From: Trichaptum fuscoviolaceum
Taxonomy: Eukaryota; Basidiomycota; Agaricomycetes; Hymenochaetales; Trichaptaceae
Reading direction: 5' to 3'
Assembly: GCA_910574455.1 (NCBI GenBank)
Contig: CAJSYZ010000009.1
Span: 2,931,040 to 2,995,039, forward strand
Length of the DNA stretch: 64,000 bases
Shown: in pieces, positions 1 to 11,917 of the stretch
Layout: each line of letters begins with the position of its first letter
Position numbering within the stretch: position 1 is the stretch's first letter
Program-made: the position numbers and the translations under genes
Notes under the pieces: model-generated
Told to the model about the DNA's origin: nothing
Database searches by the model: none
Seen by the model: the letters and a program-made list of their open reading frames with translations, nothing else

Positions 1-507
1 GGGTCTCTTCGAAAATTGGCTCGAAGAATTTGGTATCAAACCGCAAAAGACTTGGGCCACAAAATTATTCTAATGTGAGAATTTCTGTAGAACAGTAACG
101 GTGTACGAAGTCTAACAGCACAACAGAGTACTGGTACTCAATGTTTGTAAAATTCAGTACAAATCGAATATCATCCTGCGAATTAGAAAGCTTGATTTCT
201 GAGGCATCTAATTGCTGAAACACTATCGAGTGTAAGCATATTGATCATTGATTTTTCTGTGAAATGTTCGTCATTTTCAGTGGCCGAAGATGTCAAACGG
301 ACACCCCGACCAGGGAAAGTAACTCACGTAAGTGAGATTGCGAAATGCCGCTCAGTCCGATATGGTACAGCCACCAAGCTACCATCCTTTCTCCTCCTCC
401 TCGTCGATCATAACGCCAAAGGTTTACAGTATAAAGGTCGACAACAAGTTAATAATGATTTCCACGCTCTTCCCCCCTTTCAGACTTTGTCTCCTCTTGG
501 ACGACGA
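1..507. other. 5' flank of first MFS gene
   Basis: No gene is supported here. An open frame runs in from a TTG near 241, but it has no ATG before 508, so I treat it as leader sequence. The last ~80 bp hold the TATA-like box listed separately. Confidence 0.5.
430..436 (+). promoter_or_regulatory. TATA-like box of MFS copy 1
   Basis: TATAAAG lies about 75 bp before the ATG at 508. The motif and the bases after it (GGTCGACA) recur at the same relative place before MFS copy 2, so this promoter core was duplicated with the gene. Confidence 0.5.
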
Positions 508-3168
508 ATGATGACTGATAAGCCTATTTCACCTGCTGCGGTAGCAGCCCCGCTATCTCTGGCCCGGGATTCACCTCCCATTGCTGAAGTACTAGCAACA
601 GCCTCGGGTACTGCTGATCGGAGTCAAAACTCTCAGGAAATTTCAAAAGACGTGTCAGATGCAAAGGATCCTTCTGATAAAAAGGCATTCGAAGTAACTG
701 ATCAAACAAATATGCTACCCGCTCGCCAGATCATTCCTGTCTTTCTAGGGCTTATGGCGGCGGTCCTTGTCTCCACGCTAGATCAGAGTATTGTATCGAC
801 AGCTATTCCAACTATCGCGGCGCATTTTAATGCTGGTCAGTTCTTCTCTTTAGCAACGTGAAGAACCTGATCTGATATCTGCATTTAGGCTCTGTAGCTT
901 ATTTCGTCCCCGCGGCCAACTTTCTCATTTCAACTGTTTGCCAACCGCTGTATGGTCGTTTCTCAGATATTTTTGGGAGAAAAGCTATGCTATGCTTCTG
1001 CATTACCGTCTTCATCGTCGGTAATATTGCCTCCGGGTTCTCAAGAAATATAACAGAGCTGATCGTATTCAGAGGTATGAGCTCCGTTCTACTCAATACA
1101 AACCACTAAATTGATACTAAACTGTGCTCAAGGCCTCACGGGACTTGGAGATGGTGGTATTCTGTCAATTAGTCAGATTATCATCTCCGACTTAGTGAGC
1201 CTGCGCGATAGGTAAATAACTTAACTCAATAAATGCTCGTTTTCTCAAACACTTTAGGGGGAAATACGTGGGATACATCGGTATTTTCATAGCCATTGGT
1301 CAAGGCCTTGGTCCTTTCATTGGAGGAGAATTAGCTGAGAGAGTAACCTGGAGGGTGTGTATCCTTTCATCTTTATGGTAGCTACTTGCTAAATCGTGGA
1401 CCTGGTGTTGTAGTGGTGTTTCTGGATCACTCCACCAATAGGCGCTGCTGGAATTGGAATTGTTTTATTTCTCCTCCCGCTAAAGAGTGTAGAGGGTGAC
1501 ATGAAACGGTAAGTGCCCCTCTTCGCAAACAAAACTGCACCTGACCTATTTATAAAAGGAAACTCGAGGCCATTGATTATATCGGCTCGCTTCTCTCACT
1601 AGGAGGTAGCGTTCTTCTCATTCTTCCACTGATATGGGTTTGTAGTTGCAGTCCATCTTGTTAAAAATGCCCTTGACCAAACGTTATCTACTATATAAAG
1701 GGAGGCATTACATTCCCATGGGATTCGGGTGTCGTTCTGGGCACCCTGATCGCTAGCCCTGTGGTTTTCGTCTTATTCTGCCTTTGGGAATGGAAGGGTG
1801 CCAAGTTACCGATTGTTCCTAGTACGCTCAGATCCAATTTATCGTTTGTCAATGACTTACCGTGTTTCGTTATTAGTGTACATCTTCAAGCATGTCACAG
1901 TTTCGGGTGTGTACATCGCGATGTTTATCAAGTACGTATCATATAGTTGGATTCACTCGTTTTCCAGATAGGTTAATATCTCCGAATGAACAGCGGGTTC
2001 ATCTACAACTCAGCGGTCTACTACCTACCTCAATTCTTTCAGGCTGGCCTTGGCTATTCTCCAATTCGATCTGGTGTATTTCTGCTTCCTGTACTTGTAA
2101 GCATGACGGTTGCTAGTCTTTGCTCAGTGAGTCATCTCCATTATCTCGTTCCAAAAAATGCTGATATCTCTAATGGTAGGGCATCACCGTATCGCGTACT
2201 GGGAAGTATCGTGTAGGTGCCGAAATGGGGTTTCTTCTATGTATTGTCCACGTTAATCATAACTTTCCACTCTTCTAGCTTATCATCTACTCAGGATTCA
2301 GCACGATGGCCCTCGGATGCGGTCTGGTATCTATTGTAACTGTCACAACCGGAAGAGGGGCAATAGTCATATTCATGCTCCTGGTTGGATTGGGTTCGGG
2401 ACAGGTTCGTGTAATGTACCAATAGATTCCGCCGAAGACGAGCTTGATGATTGTTCACGTTAGACTCTACAAACGACGACTGTCGCAGCACAAGCGAGTG
2501 TATCGCGGAAGGATATGGCGGTGGTGACTGCAGTTCGAAATGTGGGTCTGGCAACTCTATGCGTATATGCTTATCTTACCTACTAAATACATCTCCCTGA
2601 TAGTATATGCGCCAACTGGGCGCGACACTTGCACTCGCTGCAGGTAGTACAATAATGTGAACCACCATCTTTTCACTTACGTTCCATTGAATGCTCAGAT
2701 TCTCGTTATAGAAACAATTCACTGCGAACTCGAATGAATCAGCTGGATCTGCCACAGTCCACAATTGACGGGATAGTGGACAACCCGACAGACATTCCGA
2801 AGTTGTTCAACAGTAGCTCATCTCCATTCACCGTCTCTCCCCAGATTGCCAGCAGCATTCTTAATGGTTATACAAAGGGATTCCACACAGTATTCTACCT
2901 AAACGCTGCCTTATCCGTGATGTGCGTAATCGTCACTATCTTCATGATCAAACATAAGGAATTGGTTCGGCCGGACGAAATGGAGATGAAGAGAAAGGCT
3001 GAAGAGGCGTATAGGAACAGGAGGAAAGGCAATGGTGAGAATACTGATGTTGAGGCATCGGGGAAGAAGGGAGGGGGCACGGCGATGCCTGAGTTTGGGC
3101 TGCCTCGGAACTCGGGCGAGAAGCGAAGCTCTGAGAAACCTACTCTCGTATCACCGGACTCATCATAG
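508..3168 (+). CDS. MFS drug:H+ antiporter, DHA2 (14-TMS) type, copy 1
   Basis: Predicted plasma-membrane exporter of small molecules driven by protons. About 14 short exons mirror copy 2; the first exon has the same length (328 nt, 508-835). After a polar Ala/Ser-rich N-terminus of ~75 residues comes TM1 ending LDQSIVSTAIPTIAAHF, typical of fungal DHA2 toxin or fungicide efflux pumps. Motif A follows (GRFSDIFGRK, ~935-975), then GLGDGG and GQGLGPFIGGELAERVTWR with TM segments in between. The long loop before the last TM contains LDLPQSTIDGIVDNP, and the tail is charged (EMKRKAEEAYRNRRKG). No frame break was seen. I chose ATG 508, the first ATG in frame with the conserved region. Substrate unknown. 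It is a head-to-tail duplicate of the next gene. Confidence 0.88.
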
Positions 3169-3841
3169 ACTCGTATATTCATGATTTAGTAGATAAAAAG
3201 TCAGGTTATTTGACTCTTGCCATTCTTTCGACTATAGACACTCATTTTGACGTAGAGACTATTTAATATATCTGGTCTGGTCTCTGTTTAGTGGGTGATG
3301 CAATGCCAACTTCAGAACCAGTCCTGAACACAATCCAGGAATCCGTGGCCTGGCTTGTCATGGAAATGGCGGAAATCTTTTACTTCCTTTCTACGAGATC
3401 GGTAAGCCTTATTGGCATTAGATACACCCTAATATTTCATAAGATTATAACGTAGATTTAGGACACAACAAGACTGTATGTACATGTACTACTAGTACTG
3501 TAGTAACGCAATGCCCCCTATACAAGTTTAATAATTGGGATCATGATGCATACAAGCAGGCCGCAGCCTTACAGCGGAGTCTCAAAAATACTACTACATA
3601 GTACTTACTAGTACTAGTAGTAAACTTGAAGTAGCTGCTACTAGTTCTAATTCAGGGCAGGCTGTTGCTATTGAATTAATACTAAGCGATCATCCATTCT
3701 GGGTTTATTCCCTTACGTTGATCACAACTTGAACGCCAATTGAATCGTATTGTATAAAGGTCGACAGCCTGAGCAAGTTGGTTATGCCAGTAATTTCCAC
3801 GCTAGCCCGCCTTTTCACATTCTGTATCTACTCCGAGTTGA
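3169..3841. other. Intergenic region between MFS copies
   Basis: No gene is seen. Positions 3479-3640 are rich in short palindromes built on TACTAGTA/AGTACT, and CATCATACAAGC-like AT-rich sequence lies between them. The TATA-like box of copy 2 is at its right end. Confidence 0.45.
3753..3759 (+). promoter_or_regulatory. TATA-like box of MFS copy 2
   Basis: TATAAAG followed by GTCGACA, about 85 bp before the ATG at 3842. It matches the arrangement before copy 1. Confidence 0.5.
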
Positions 3842-6480
3842 ATGAAGATGGGTGATGAACTTATCTCACCTGCTGCGGTAGCAGCCCCGCCATCTTCATC
3901 GGGTTCCATCGCTGAAGTACCGACGACGACCTCGGGAGCTGCTGATCCGAGTCAAAACCTTCAAGAAACCGCAAAAGACGAGTCAGATGCAAACTTGAAG
4001 GATGCATCTGAGAAGCAAGCGTTCAAAGTAACTGATCAGACAAATATCCTTCCCGCGCGCCAGGTCGTTCCCGTCTTTCTAGGGCTTGTGGCGGCCATTC
4101 TCGTCTCCACGCTAGATCAAAGTATCGTTTCGACAGCTATTCCAACCATTGCGGCGCATTTCAATGCTGGTTAGTTTAATTAACCGAAATGGTATCAGGA
4201 CTAATATCTGCATTCCAGGCTCTGTAGCTTATTTCGTCCCCGCGGTCAACTTTCTCGTTTCGACTGTCTGTCAACCGCTGTATGGTCGTTTCTCTGATAT
4301 TTTTGGGAGAAAAGCTATGATATGTTTCTGTATTACCGTCTTCATCGTCGGTAACATTGCCTCTGGATTCTCAAGAAGCATAACCGAGTTGATCATATTC
4401 AGGGGTATGAGCTTTTGACAGAACACGAATTCGATGCTAATTTATTTTCAAGGCCTCACGGGACTAGGAGATGGTGGCGTTATGTCGATTGCCCAGATTA
4501 TCATCTCCGACTTGGTGAGCTTGCGTGACAGGTATTTCGACTTATTAATAAAGGTTGAGCTTTTTTCTGAATACTTTTAGGGGAAAATACATAGGATATA
4601 TCGGAGTTTTCATAGTAATAGGCCAAGGTCTTGGTCCATTCATTGGCGGAGAATTAGCTGAGAGAGTAACCTGGAGGGTGTGTATCTCTTTCGCCTCGAT
4701 GATACCGCTTGCTAACTCGCAGACTGGAGTTATAGTGGTGTTTCTGGATCACACCACCAATAGGCGCAGCTGGAATCGCAGTTGTTTTGTTCCTCCTCCC
4801 GTTGAAGAGTGTAGAGGGTGACATGAAAAGGTAAGTGTCATAGCAAATACTACTTGGCAATAAACTTGAGCCAACCCGTTAATTGCAGAAAGCTTGAGGC
4901 CATTGATTTCCTTGGCTCGCTCCTCTCGTTGGGAGGTGGCGTTCTTCTCATTCTTCCACTGATATGGGTTTGTAGTTGCAGTCCTTCTTGTTCGATATCC
5001 TCTAAGAAAACGTTCTATTTGCTAGGGAGGTATTACATTCCCATGGGATTCGGGTATCGTTCTGGGCACCCTGATCGCTAGCCCTGTGGTTTTCGTCTTA
5101 TTCTGCCTTTGGGAATGGAAGGGTGCCAAGTTACCGATTGTTCCGTGTACGCCCAACTCCAAAAAACTATTTGACTCAATGACTTACCTTGTTTCGTTAT
5201 TAGTGTACATCTTCAAGCATGTCACAGTTTCGGGCGTGTACATCGCAATGTTTATTAAGTACGTCTCATAGCGCTGATTTCACTCGTCAACGCAAGCGAA
5301 CTGATATCTCGGACCGAACAGTGGGTTCATCTTCAACTCGACGGTCTACTACCTACCTCAGTTCTTCCAGGCAGGCCTCGGCTATTCGCCGATTCGATCC
5401 GGTGTATTTTTGCTTCCTGTGCTTCTAAGCACGACGGTATCCAGTTTATGCTCCGTAAGTCATAAGGATTATTTCGTCTGAACAATGCTGACATGTCTAA
5501 TCTGTAGGGCATCGCCGTATCTCGCACCGGCAAGTATCGTGTAGGTGCCGACTGAAACTTCTTGCCGCATCATTGATCATGATATCTTATTTAGCTTATC
5601 ATCTACTCTGGATTTAGTACGATGGCTCTTGGGTGTGGTCTGGTATCTATCGTTGCTGCTTCAACCGCGAAAGGCGTAATAGTCGTGTTCATGCTCTTAG
5701 TTGGGTTGGGCTCAGGTCAGGTTAGTGCAAGGCCCTAATGACATTACTAATTTTAATACTGATTGTTTGTTTCCCTTAAGACTCTGCAAACGACGACTGT
5801 CGCTGCGCAAGCGAGTGTGTCTCGGAAAGACATGGCGGTGGTGACGGCTGTTCGAAATGTGAGTCTGTCAACTTTACGTGGAAAATGGCGATCCGGCCAA
5901 AGTACTAATCCTTCTCCTATTAGTACATGCGCCAACTAGGCGCGACGCTCGCACTCGCTGCAGGCAGTACAATAATGTGAGCAACATCCCTTTGATTCAC
6001 GCTTATCGATTCATGGAACGGTCTGTTTCTTGGTATAGAAATAATTCACTGCGGACGCGAATGAAAGAGCTAGATCTTCCACAGTCCACAATTAACGGTA
6101 TATTGGACAACCCAACAGACATTCCTAAGCTGTCCAACAGCAGCTCTCCGTTTAATCTCACCCCCGACATTGCAAGCAACGTTCTTAGTGGATATACAAA
6201 TGGCTTCCACAGAGTATTCTACCTTAACGCGGCTTTGTCTGCAGCGTGCGTCGTCATCACGGTCTTCATGATCAGACATAAGGAATTGGTTCGACCGGAC
6301 GAAGTAGAGATGAAGAGAAAAGCCGAAGAGGCATATAAGAACAAAAAGAAAGGCAGAGGACAGGTCAAAGCATCGGCGAAAACGGACAGTGGCACGCAGA
6401 TATCTGAGGTTGGGCTGCCGCGGAACTCTGGCGAGAAGGGAAGTTCAGAGCAAACTACTCTCGTAACACCGAAATCATAG
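3842..6480 (+). CDS. MFS drug:H+ antiporter, DHA2 (14-TMS) type, copy 2
   Basis: Paralogue of the preceding gene. I could resolve 14 exons with consistent phase: 3842-4169, 4219-4404, 4453-4531, 4581-4677, 4736-4830, 4889-4967, 5026-5146, 5204-5258, 5322-5454, 5508-5540, 5595-5720, 5781-5858, 5924-5976 and 6039-6480, giving 634 residues. Motif A reads GRFSDIFGRK; STAIPTIAAHF marks TM1 of the DHA2 class. The variable parts are the N-terminal ~70 residues and the C-terminal tail, while a central block is almost identical to copy 1 at the DNA level, including silent sites. Likely role: export of toxins, drugs or own metabolites at the plasma membrane; substrate not predictable from sequence. Confidence 0.9.
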
Positions 6481-7860
6481 ATATTCACGAGTTAGTAGAT
6501 GCGAGTCATCTTGCTTGACTCCTATCGTTCTTTCAATTATGTTCTCGTAGCAACTATACATTTATCTCAGTCTCTTTTATAGTAAAGGTAATATTATCTG
6601 GTGGTCTTCTGAATTGCTCAGAAGCGTGAGGCTGGTTGGCTGACAGTTATTAATCGACGTCAAGTTGTACAGCCACAACTTGAATTCCCACTTCAACTTG
6701 AAGTTGCAGCCAGTACTAAGTATCACTCCTCAACCCAATGCCTCCGTTAAATTAAGACTTGCTTTCTACTTTCACCTTGTTCTACTCAACCTCGACGAAA
6801 TATAACAGGAATGAATCGAACAACCCCAAAGTGAATTACATGACTACGAGACACGTATGTTTTCTGGATCAGATGTTCATGTGCGTGTGGAGCTGAATGT
6901 CATTCTAAACGGTCCGACAGGAGGAGACTCGGATGAACTACGAAGCAGAACATTCGTTGATTTGAACTTGTAAATGATTGAGCTGGCATGAACTAGAGAA
7001 GTGTGCAAGGGTTGGTATAGGAACATGGCAGAATGTGGAGTACGGGGCGAATTCTATGTCTTCGTGGTATGTTGTTATTGATCAGCTGCATCGACAAACG
7101 TCTATTTTAAACATGTCAGGTTCGCAAAGTACATCGAACATCTTCAGTCAATCAAAAGTATACTGGTACTTGACTTCAAGGCTCCTTCCCAAATGAATAC
7201 ATTTGTTACGGCTGACAAGTGATATTGCTCTGTAGGCAATCAATCGCAACTGAAGGTTGCTCCGCTACGCTATAATACCACAACGTGAACGTCAATCGGC
7301 CTGTGAGCTCCTTCCATTGCATTTCTACTAGGCAGACGTCTTTGTGGTGGCTCGCTGTATGTCCGGAAATGTTTATCCTCGGCTCCAAAGAAGTTTGGTC
7401 AAAACATACGGAAGGCGGGTGATCAACATACGTTGATGGTAAAAGATCAGAGATTTAATCCCGAAGCCTGCATCTCCTCGCCGTATGGTCTCGGACACAT
7501 AAGCATGCTATTTTAAGTGCTTTAATTTTGGCTCTTGGGCATCTGCAGGCTTCGAAATGTGTCCCAAATCTCGGAATTCTACGTTTCGACATAGGCTTGA
7601 CTGACCATCAGCTTAGCGACATTCACCCGGTGGACCGTTTGATCTTGTGGTTGCAAGTGCTCTACCTCTTCGTTTCGCTATGTTTTGGAAGTGCAAAACT
7701 TCGGACTATTCGCGTACAACGTTGGCAGAATACTATGGCTCTGGCGTTGTTAACAGCGACTCAAGTATATCCATCGTGTATAAAAGGAGGGCCACAGTTG
7801 CTTAGAGTCCTCATCGGTCTACAACTGGTTTACAGTCCTACCACCGGCTCATAGTCTAAG
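6481..7860. other. Intergenic region upstream of GH7 gene
   Basis: About 1.4 kb without a convincing gene; open frames of 60-108 codons here have no family features. Near 6655-6710 is a run of CAACTTGAA-type motifs including the hairpin CAACTTGAAGTTG. The right end is the promoter of the cellobiohydrolase gene. Confidence 0.5.
7779..7785 (+). promoter_or_regulatory. TATA box of GH7 gene
   Basis: TATAAAA about 80 bp before the ATG at 7861, the usual spacing in highly expressed basidiomycete genes. It fits the strong codon bias of the gene. Confidence 0.6.
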
Positions 7861-9348
7861 ATGTTCCGCACTTCTGCTCTCGTCGCTTTCACTTTCCTCG
7901 CCGTCGCACATGGTCAACAGGCCGGCACGGTCACCGCTGAGACGCACCCTCCGCTCACGGTCTCGACCTGCACTGCAGATGGCACTTGCACGTCTGCGAC
8001 CAAGTCTGTAGTGCTTGATTCCAACTGGCGCTGGGTCCACGACACGACTGGTACCACCAACTGCTATACCGGCAACACCTGGGATGCCACGCTTTGCCCC
8101 GACCCCGTTACCTGCGCTGCGGTATGCATATTCAATTCCATAGTGTAAGATCTGTCATTAACGGGAATTCTCTTACAGAACTGCGCTCTGGACGGTGCTG
8201 ACTACGAGGGAACTTACGGTATCACGAGCACTGGCGACTCCCTCCGTCTGAATTTCGTCACCACGGGCGCAAACACGAACATTGGCTCCCGTGTCTACCT
8301 GATGGACGATGAGACCACATACACGATGTTCAACCTTAAGAACCAGGAGTTCTCTTTCGACGTTGACATGTCCAACCTCCCGTGTGGGCTTAACGGTGCT
8401 CTCTACTTCGTGGAGATGGACTCCGATGGTGGAATGGCTAAGTACCCGACCAACAAGGCAGGTGCGAAGTACGGAACTGGCTACTGCGACACACAGTGCC
8501 CGCAGGATATCAAGTTCATCAACGGCGAGGTATGTGGGTGACTCTATTCATACCCACAGCTCTGCTGACAGGAAGTGTAGGCTAATGTCAGCAACTGGAC
8601 GGCTAACCCGAGTGACCCAAATGCGGGGACTGGCGAGTATGGTACTTGCTGCATCGAGATGGACGTCTGGGAGGCCAACTCCATGGGCGCTGCAGTGACC
8701 CCACACGTCTGCAGCGTTCAGGGCCAGACCCGCTGCTCAGGAACCGACTGCGGTAACGACGCCGACGATCGTTACGAAGCGCTCTGCGACAAGGATGGAT
8801 GCGACTTCAACTCTTTCCGCATGGGCGACCAGTCCTTCCTTGGCCCGGGCCTCACTGTTGACACAACTCAGGTCATCACAGTCGTCACTCAGTTCCTCAC
8901 CTCGGACAACACCACCACAGGCGACCTCTCCGAGATCCGCCGTCTCTACGTCCAGAACGGCCAGGTCATCCAGAACTCGCAGACGAACATCCCTGGCATG
9001 GACACCTTCGACTCGATCACCGACGATTTCTGCAACGCGCAGAAGACCGCGTTTGGCGACACTAACACGTTCGAGTCGCAGGGTGGCCTGAAGACCATGG
9101 GTGATGCATTCGAGCAGGGTATGGTCCTCGTCATGTCGCTTTGGGATGACCACGCTGTCGACATGCTCTGGCTCGACTCTGACTACCCGACCACCTCTGA
9201 CCCGACCACACCCGGTGTTGCTCGTGGCAACTGCTCGACCACCTCGGGCCAGCCGACCGATGTGGAGACCAACAGTGCGAACGCGTATGTTATCTACTCG
9301 AACATCAAGACCGGTCCAATCGGTTCTACATTCGCCTCTACGGCTTAA
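7861..9348 (+). CDS. GH7 cellobiohydrolase (cellobiohydrolase I type), no CBM
   Basis: Secreted enzyme that releases cellobiose from cellulose chain ends. Three exons (7861-8121, 8179-8529, 8581-9348) give 459 residues. The N-terminus [18 protein letters not shown] is a signal peptide and [14 protein letters not shown] is the mature start of the family. The catalytic motif EMDVWEANS holds nucleophile Glu, Asp and acid/base Glu in the E-x-D-x-x-E pattern, preceded by a Cys pair (GTCC). Many paired Cys residues fit the disulfide-rich GH7 fold. It ends at [11 protein letters not shown] right after the catalytic domain, so there is no linker or CBM1. Codons are strongly C-ending, unlike the neighbouring genes, suggesting high expression. 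An endoglucanase is less likely given length and family pattern. Confidence 0.96.
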
Positions 9349-9945
9349 ACGGAATGAATAACTGCCCTTTTCAGTGTGTTATTTACATAGGTTTCAAAGG
9401 CTTTGGCTTCTCAGACTGCAGGTCAGATTTTGGCTGGTAGGCCAACCATGGCTATGTAAACACATTGTACAAAAGTTTGGGCGTTGTATTTATTCATTTG
9501 TCAATACACGACGGTTGTGTGCATCATCTTCTATGTAGTAGTTCAGCACTACCTCCGCCTTTCAAATGATCTGCCGTCGGATTGCCGAAGACTATTTGTA
9601 ACAGGTTTTGGAAATTTGGATTGTTCCGGCCCATTGGTGACTGGCAAGGCTTGAAGCCTTGAACACCTTCGTCATAAACTCCCAACTCAAGCGTATTCAG
9701 CTCAACTTGCAGCCTGAATGTGTTGCACACTATACTGTTATTCGCCACCGACGTGCTCGTCAGCGAAGTATCCACTAGTCATTGTCGGCCACAAGAGCAG
9801 TTATAGGAGACGTCGACGCTTTAGGCACATCATCGGGTTCCTTGTCTGGACACCTGTCCGGGATCAGCGTAAACCCACGAAGATGCATTTTTAGTTCTAA
9901 GTGCGCGCCTGGCGGCTATTGAGAGCTTGAGCACCGACGTCCATC
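9349..9945. other. Interval between GH7 and fucosyltransferase-like gene
   Basis: The first ~150 bp are the likely 3' UTR of the GH7 gene. The rest holds the doubtful minus-strand frame listed next and the promoter of the gene starting at 9946. Nothing else is supported. Confidence 0.4.
9524..9775 (-). CDS. Doubtful small ORF, possible gene fragment
   Basis: An 83-codon minus-strand frame whose protein has ordinary composition (for example GVYDEGVQGFKPCQSPMGR and NNPNFQNLLQIVFG), not the skewed look of a shadow frame. It opens at a GTG, not an ATG. A separate short frame upstream (ATG near 9892) ends at a TAG just before it, and no legal intron joins the two. It could be a decayed gene or chance. 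I do not recognise the family. Confidence 0.25.
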   Translation of the reverse strand: MDTSLTSTSVANNSIVCNTFRLQVELNTLELGVYDEGVQGFKPCQSPMGRNNPNFQNLLQIVFGNPTADHLKGGGSAELLHRR

Positions 9946-11656
9946 ATGCGTGGCATTGTCGAGGGCCGTTTCCTCACTCTCATAGGCGTAGCGGCGACCA
10001 TCCTGCTGCTGCTCAACTTGGCCTATCTGAATTCGCACGGCTCTGGTGTCGAAGATTGTGATCTTCTTGGGACGTCGAGGCAGGTTGTAGAAGTCGACAC
10101 TCGCCTGCAGCTGCCACTCCTGAGCACAGAGCCGAAGGAGTCGTTCAGAGGTATGCTCATATTGTCATCGTCGTATGGAAGGGTCTAATAGCAGTGGTCA
10201 GAAAACCTCAGAAATGATACGAAATACATCACGACTTTGCCCTCCAATGGATGGAGTACGTTCTTAGACTATCTCATCTGGGCTTAACGATAGTATCTAA
10301 TCTCGGGACAGCAAACGATGTTATGGCGTTTTGCAACATGATATATCTTGCGCTTTTAACTAAGCGTGTACCTATTCTCGCCCGCTTTGCCCCAACCCAC
10401 GTTGGCAACGCAGCCGGTTTCATCCCATTCTCAGAGATTTTCGACTTACCACGAATGTCGAAAGCGATCGGAATTCCTATGGTTGAATGGGGTCAGTTGA
10501 AGAATCTCACGAGCGAGCCGTTGGAGGATATTGGATGCTGGGATACGCACACCACATTGTTCAACGGTGGAGTGCTGCACAGTGTGAGTGAGGAGAGATA
10601 TGGTTTGGGTGCGGTACTTGTCGTTTTGCATACGAGTTTTTCAATAACATCGTTGTTCATAGATATATCCTACACGCCCATACCCGAAAGTGCACGCATT
10701 GCACACGACAACAAGGAGATAAAGGCTAACTTCATGGCCGTAGCCGCATTAACATACCCCGAAACTCGGAAACAAGCAATTGCGCGCCCTCCGTACCCAG
10801 TGATACCGAGCCGCACTCACCACCACACACTTCCTCCTGATGAGCAGGTTGAGTGCTATGATTATACTTACGATTGTACGTACAGGGCGCTCTACACGTT
10901 AGGTATCTAATCTGACGTCTCTGTTCCATGAAGTTGGCGCAGCAGAGCCTTGGGAATGGGAGTTTGAGTGGGCGCCAGCATGGAAAGAGGTTGGTCGCCA
11001 CGCTTATTTCACTTCAGGACTGGTCGACATTGCGGAGGGTATGGTCCGTCGTGCTTTCAAGTTGGAAGGAAATGAACCTCTACCTCCGGTACAATACATC
11101 TCCATACTTGCTCAACTTCGCTACTAATGCCGTTCTCTTCTGAAGATGATCACTGTACATATTCGACGGAACGACTTCCGAAAATGGTGCCAAGACGTCG
11201 GTGTTCCGGAAGATGAGTGCCTTGCGCCACTCTCCGTGTACGCAAAGAGGCTCGAACAAGTCAAGGAAGAGCTACGCACGCAAAAGGGCGTATCGGATAT
11301 CCAACATGTGTTGGTCAGTAGCGACGAAGCGGATCCAGAGTGGTGGAAGGAGGTACAAGAACTAGGCTGGTATTGGATTGATCACGATGCCGAGCAGACT
11401 GAGGAGAAGTACGGCAAATGGTAAGCTGCTTTAATCTTTTGGCGCTCTGGTCCTATATTCTCACAATTGTATTTCTATTAGGTATCCCGTCTTCATAGAC
11501 GTCTGCGCCCAGGCCTTCGGGAAAGGTTTCGTTGGCACTGCACGATCTACGCTATCACTTGTCTCTGCAAAGCGGGTCGTCGATTGGAACGACGGTGTGT
11601 ACAGGAGGGTTGGATGGGGTCACAAAGGCGAAGACGACCATTATGATGGCCATTAG
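9946..11656 (+). CDS. O-fucosyltransferase-like type II membrane protein
   Basis: Seven exons (9946-10150, 10202-10255, 10312-10581, 10663-10875, 10934-11088, 11146-11420, 11482-11656) give 448 residues. A single TM anchor at residues ~10-27 (FLTLIGVAATILLLLNLAYL) follows a short cytosolic tail, as in Golgi glycosyltransferases. The body has TNDVMAFCNMIYLALLTKR near the N-terminus. The mid-C region has TVHIRRNDFRKWC, which matches the H-x-R-R-x-D/N-F signature of GDP-fucose O-fucosyltransferase-like proteins. Near the C-terminus FVGTARSTLSLVSAKRV resembles the donor-site segment of that fold. Expected role: transfer of a sugar from a nucleotide donor to glycoprotein or glycan in the Golgi. 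The donor and acceptor are inferred from family resemblance only. Confidence 0.75.
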
Positions 11657-11917
11657 TTACGAATTTCGAGATGAGAGTCATGCTTTGTGTTTCTTTGGAG
11701 ACAATTGCTACTTACTATCATGGACCTTCTCTATAGGAACTTACGATACATTATGTATGTTTTGCATATTTTTATCTTACCTGGCGCCCGGAAACTATTG
11801 CCAATGTGTAAACGATTTTTTTTGCTCGCTTACTCTGCACTTCAGAGGCCTTCAACAAACCGCATCAAGCTGCTGCTCGCAGGCTCCTTTGTCCCTGGAA
11901 GACTTTACTACTAATGG

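Noticed and set aside
241..507. N-terminal extension of MFS copy 1 from a TTG
   Set aside because: No ATG before 508, and copy 2 starts at the matching place.
8737..9153. 138-codon minus-strand frame inside the GH7 gene
   Set aside because: It is antisense to well-supported GH7 coding sequence; strong GC3 bias of that gene opens the opposite strand.
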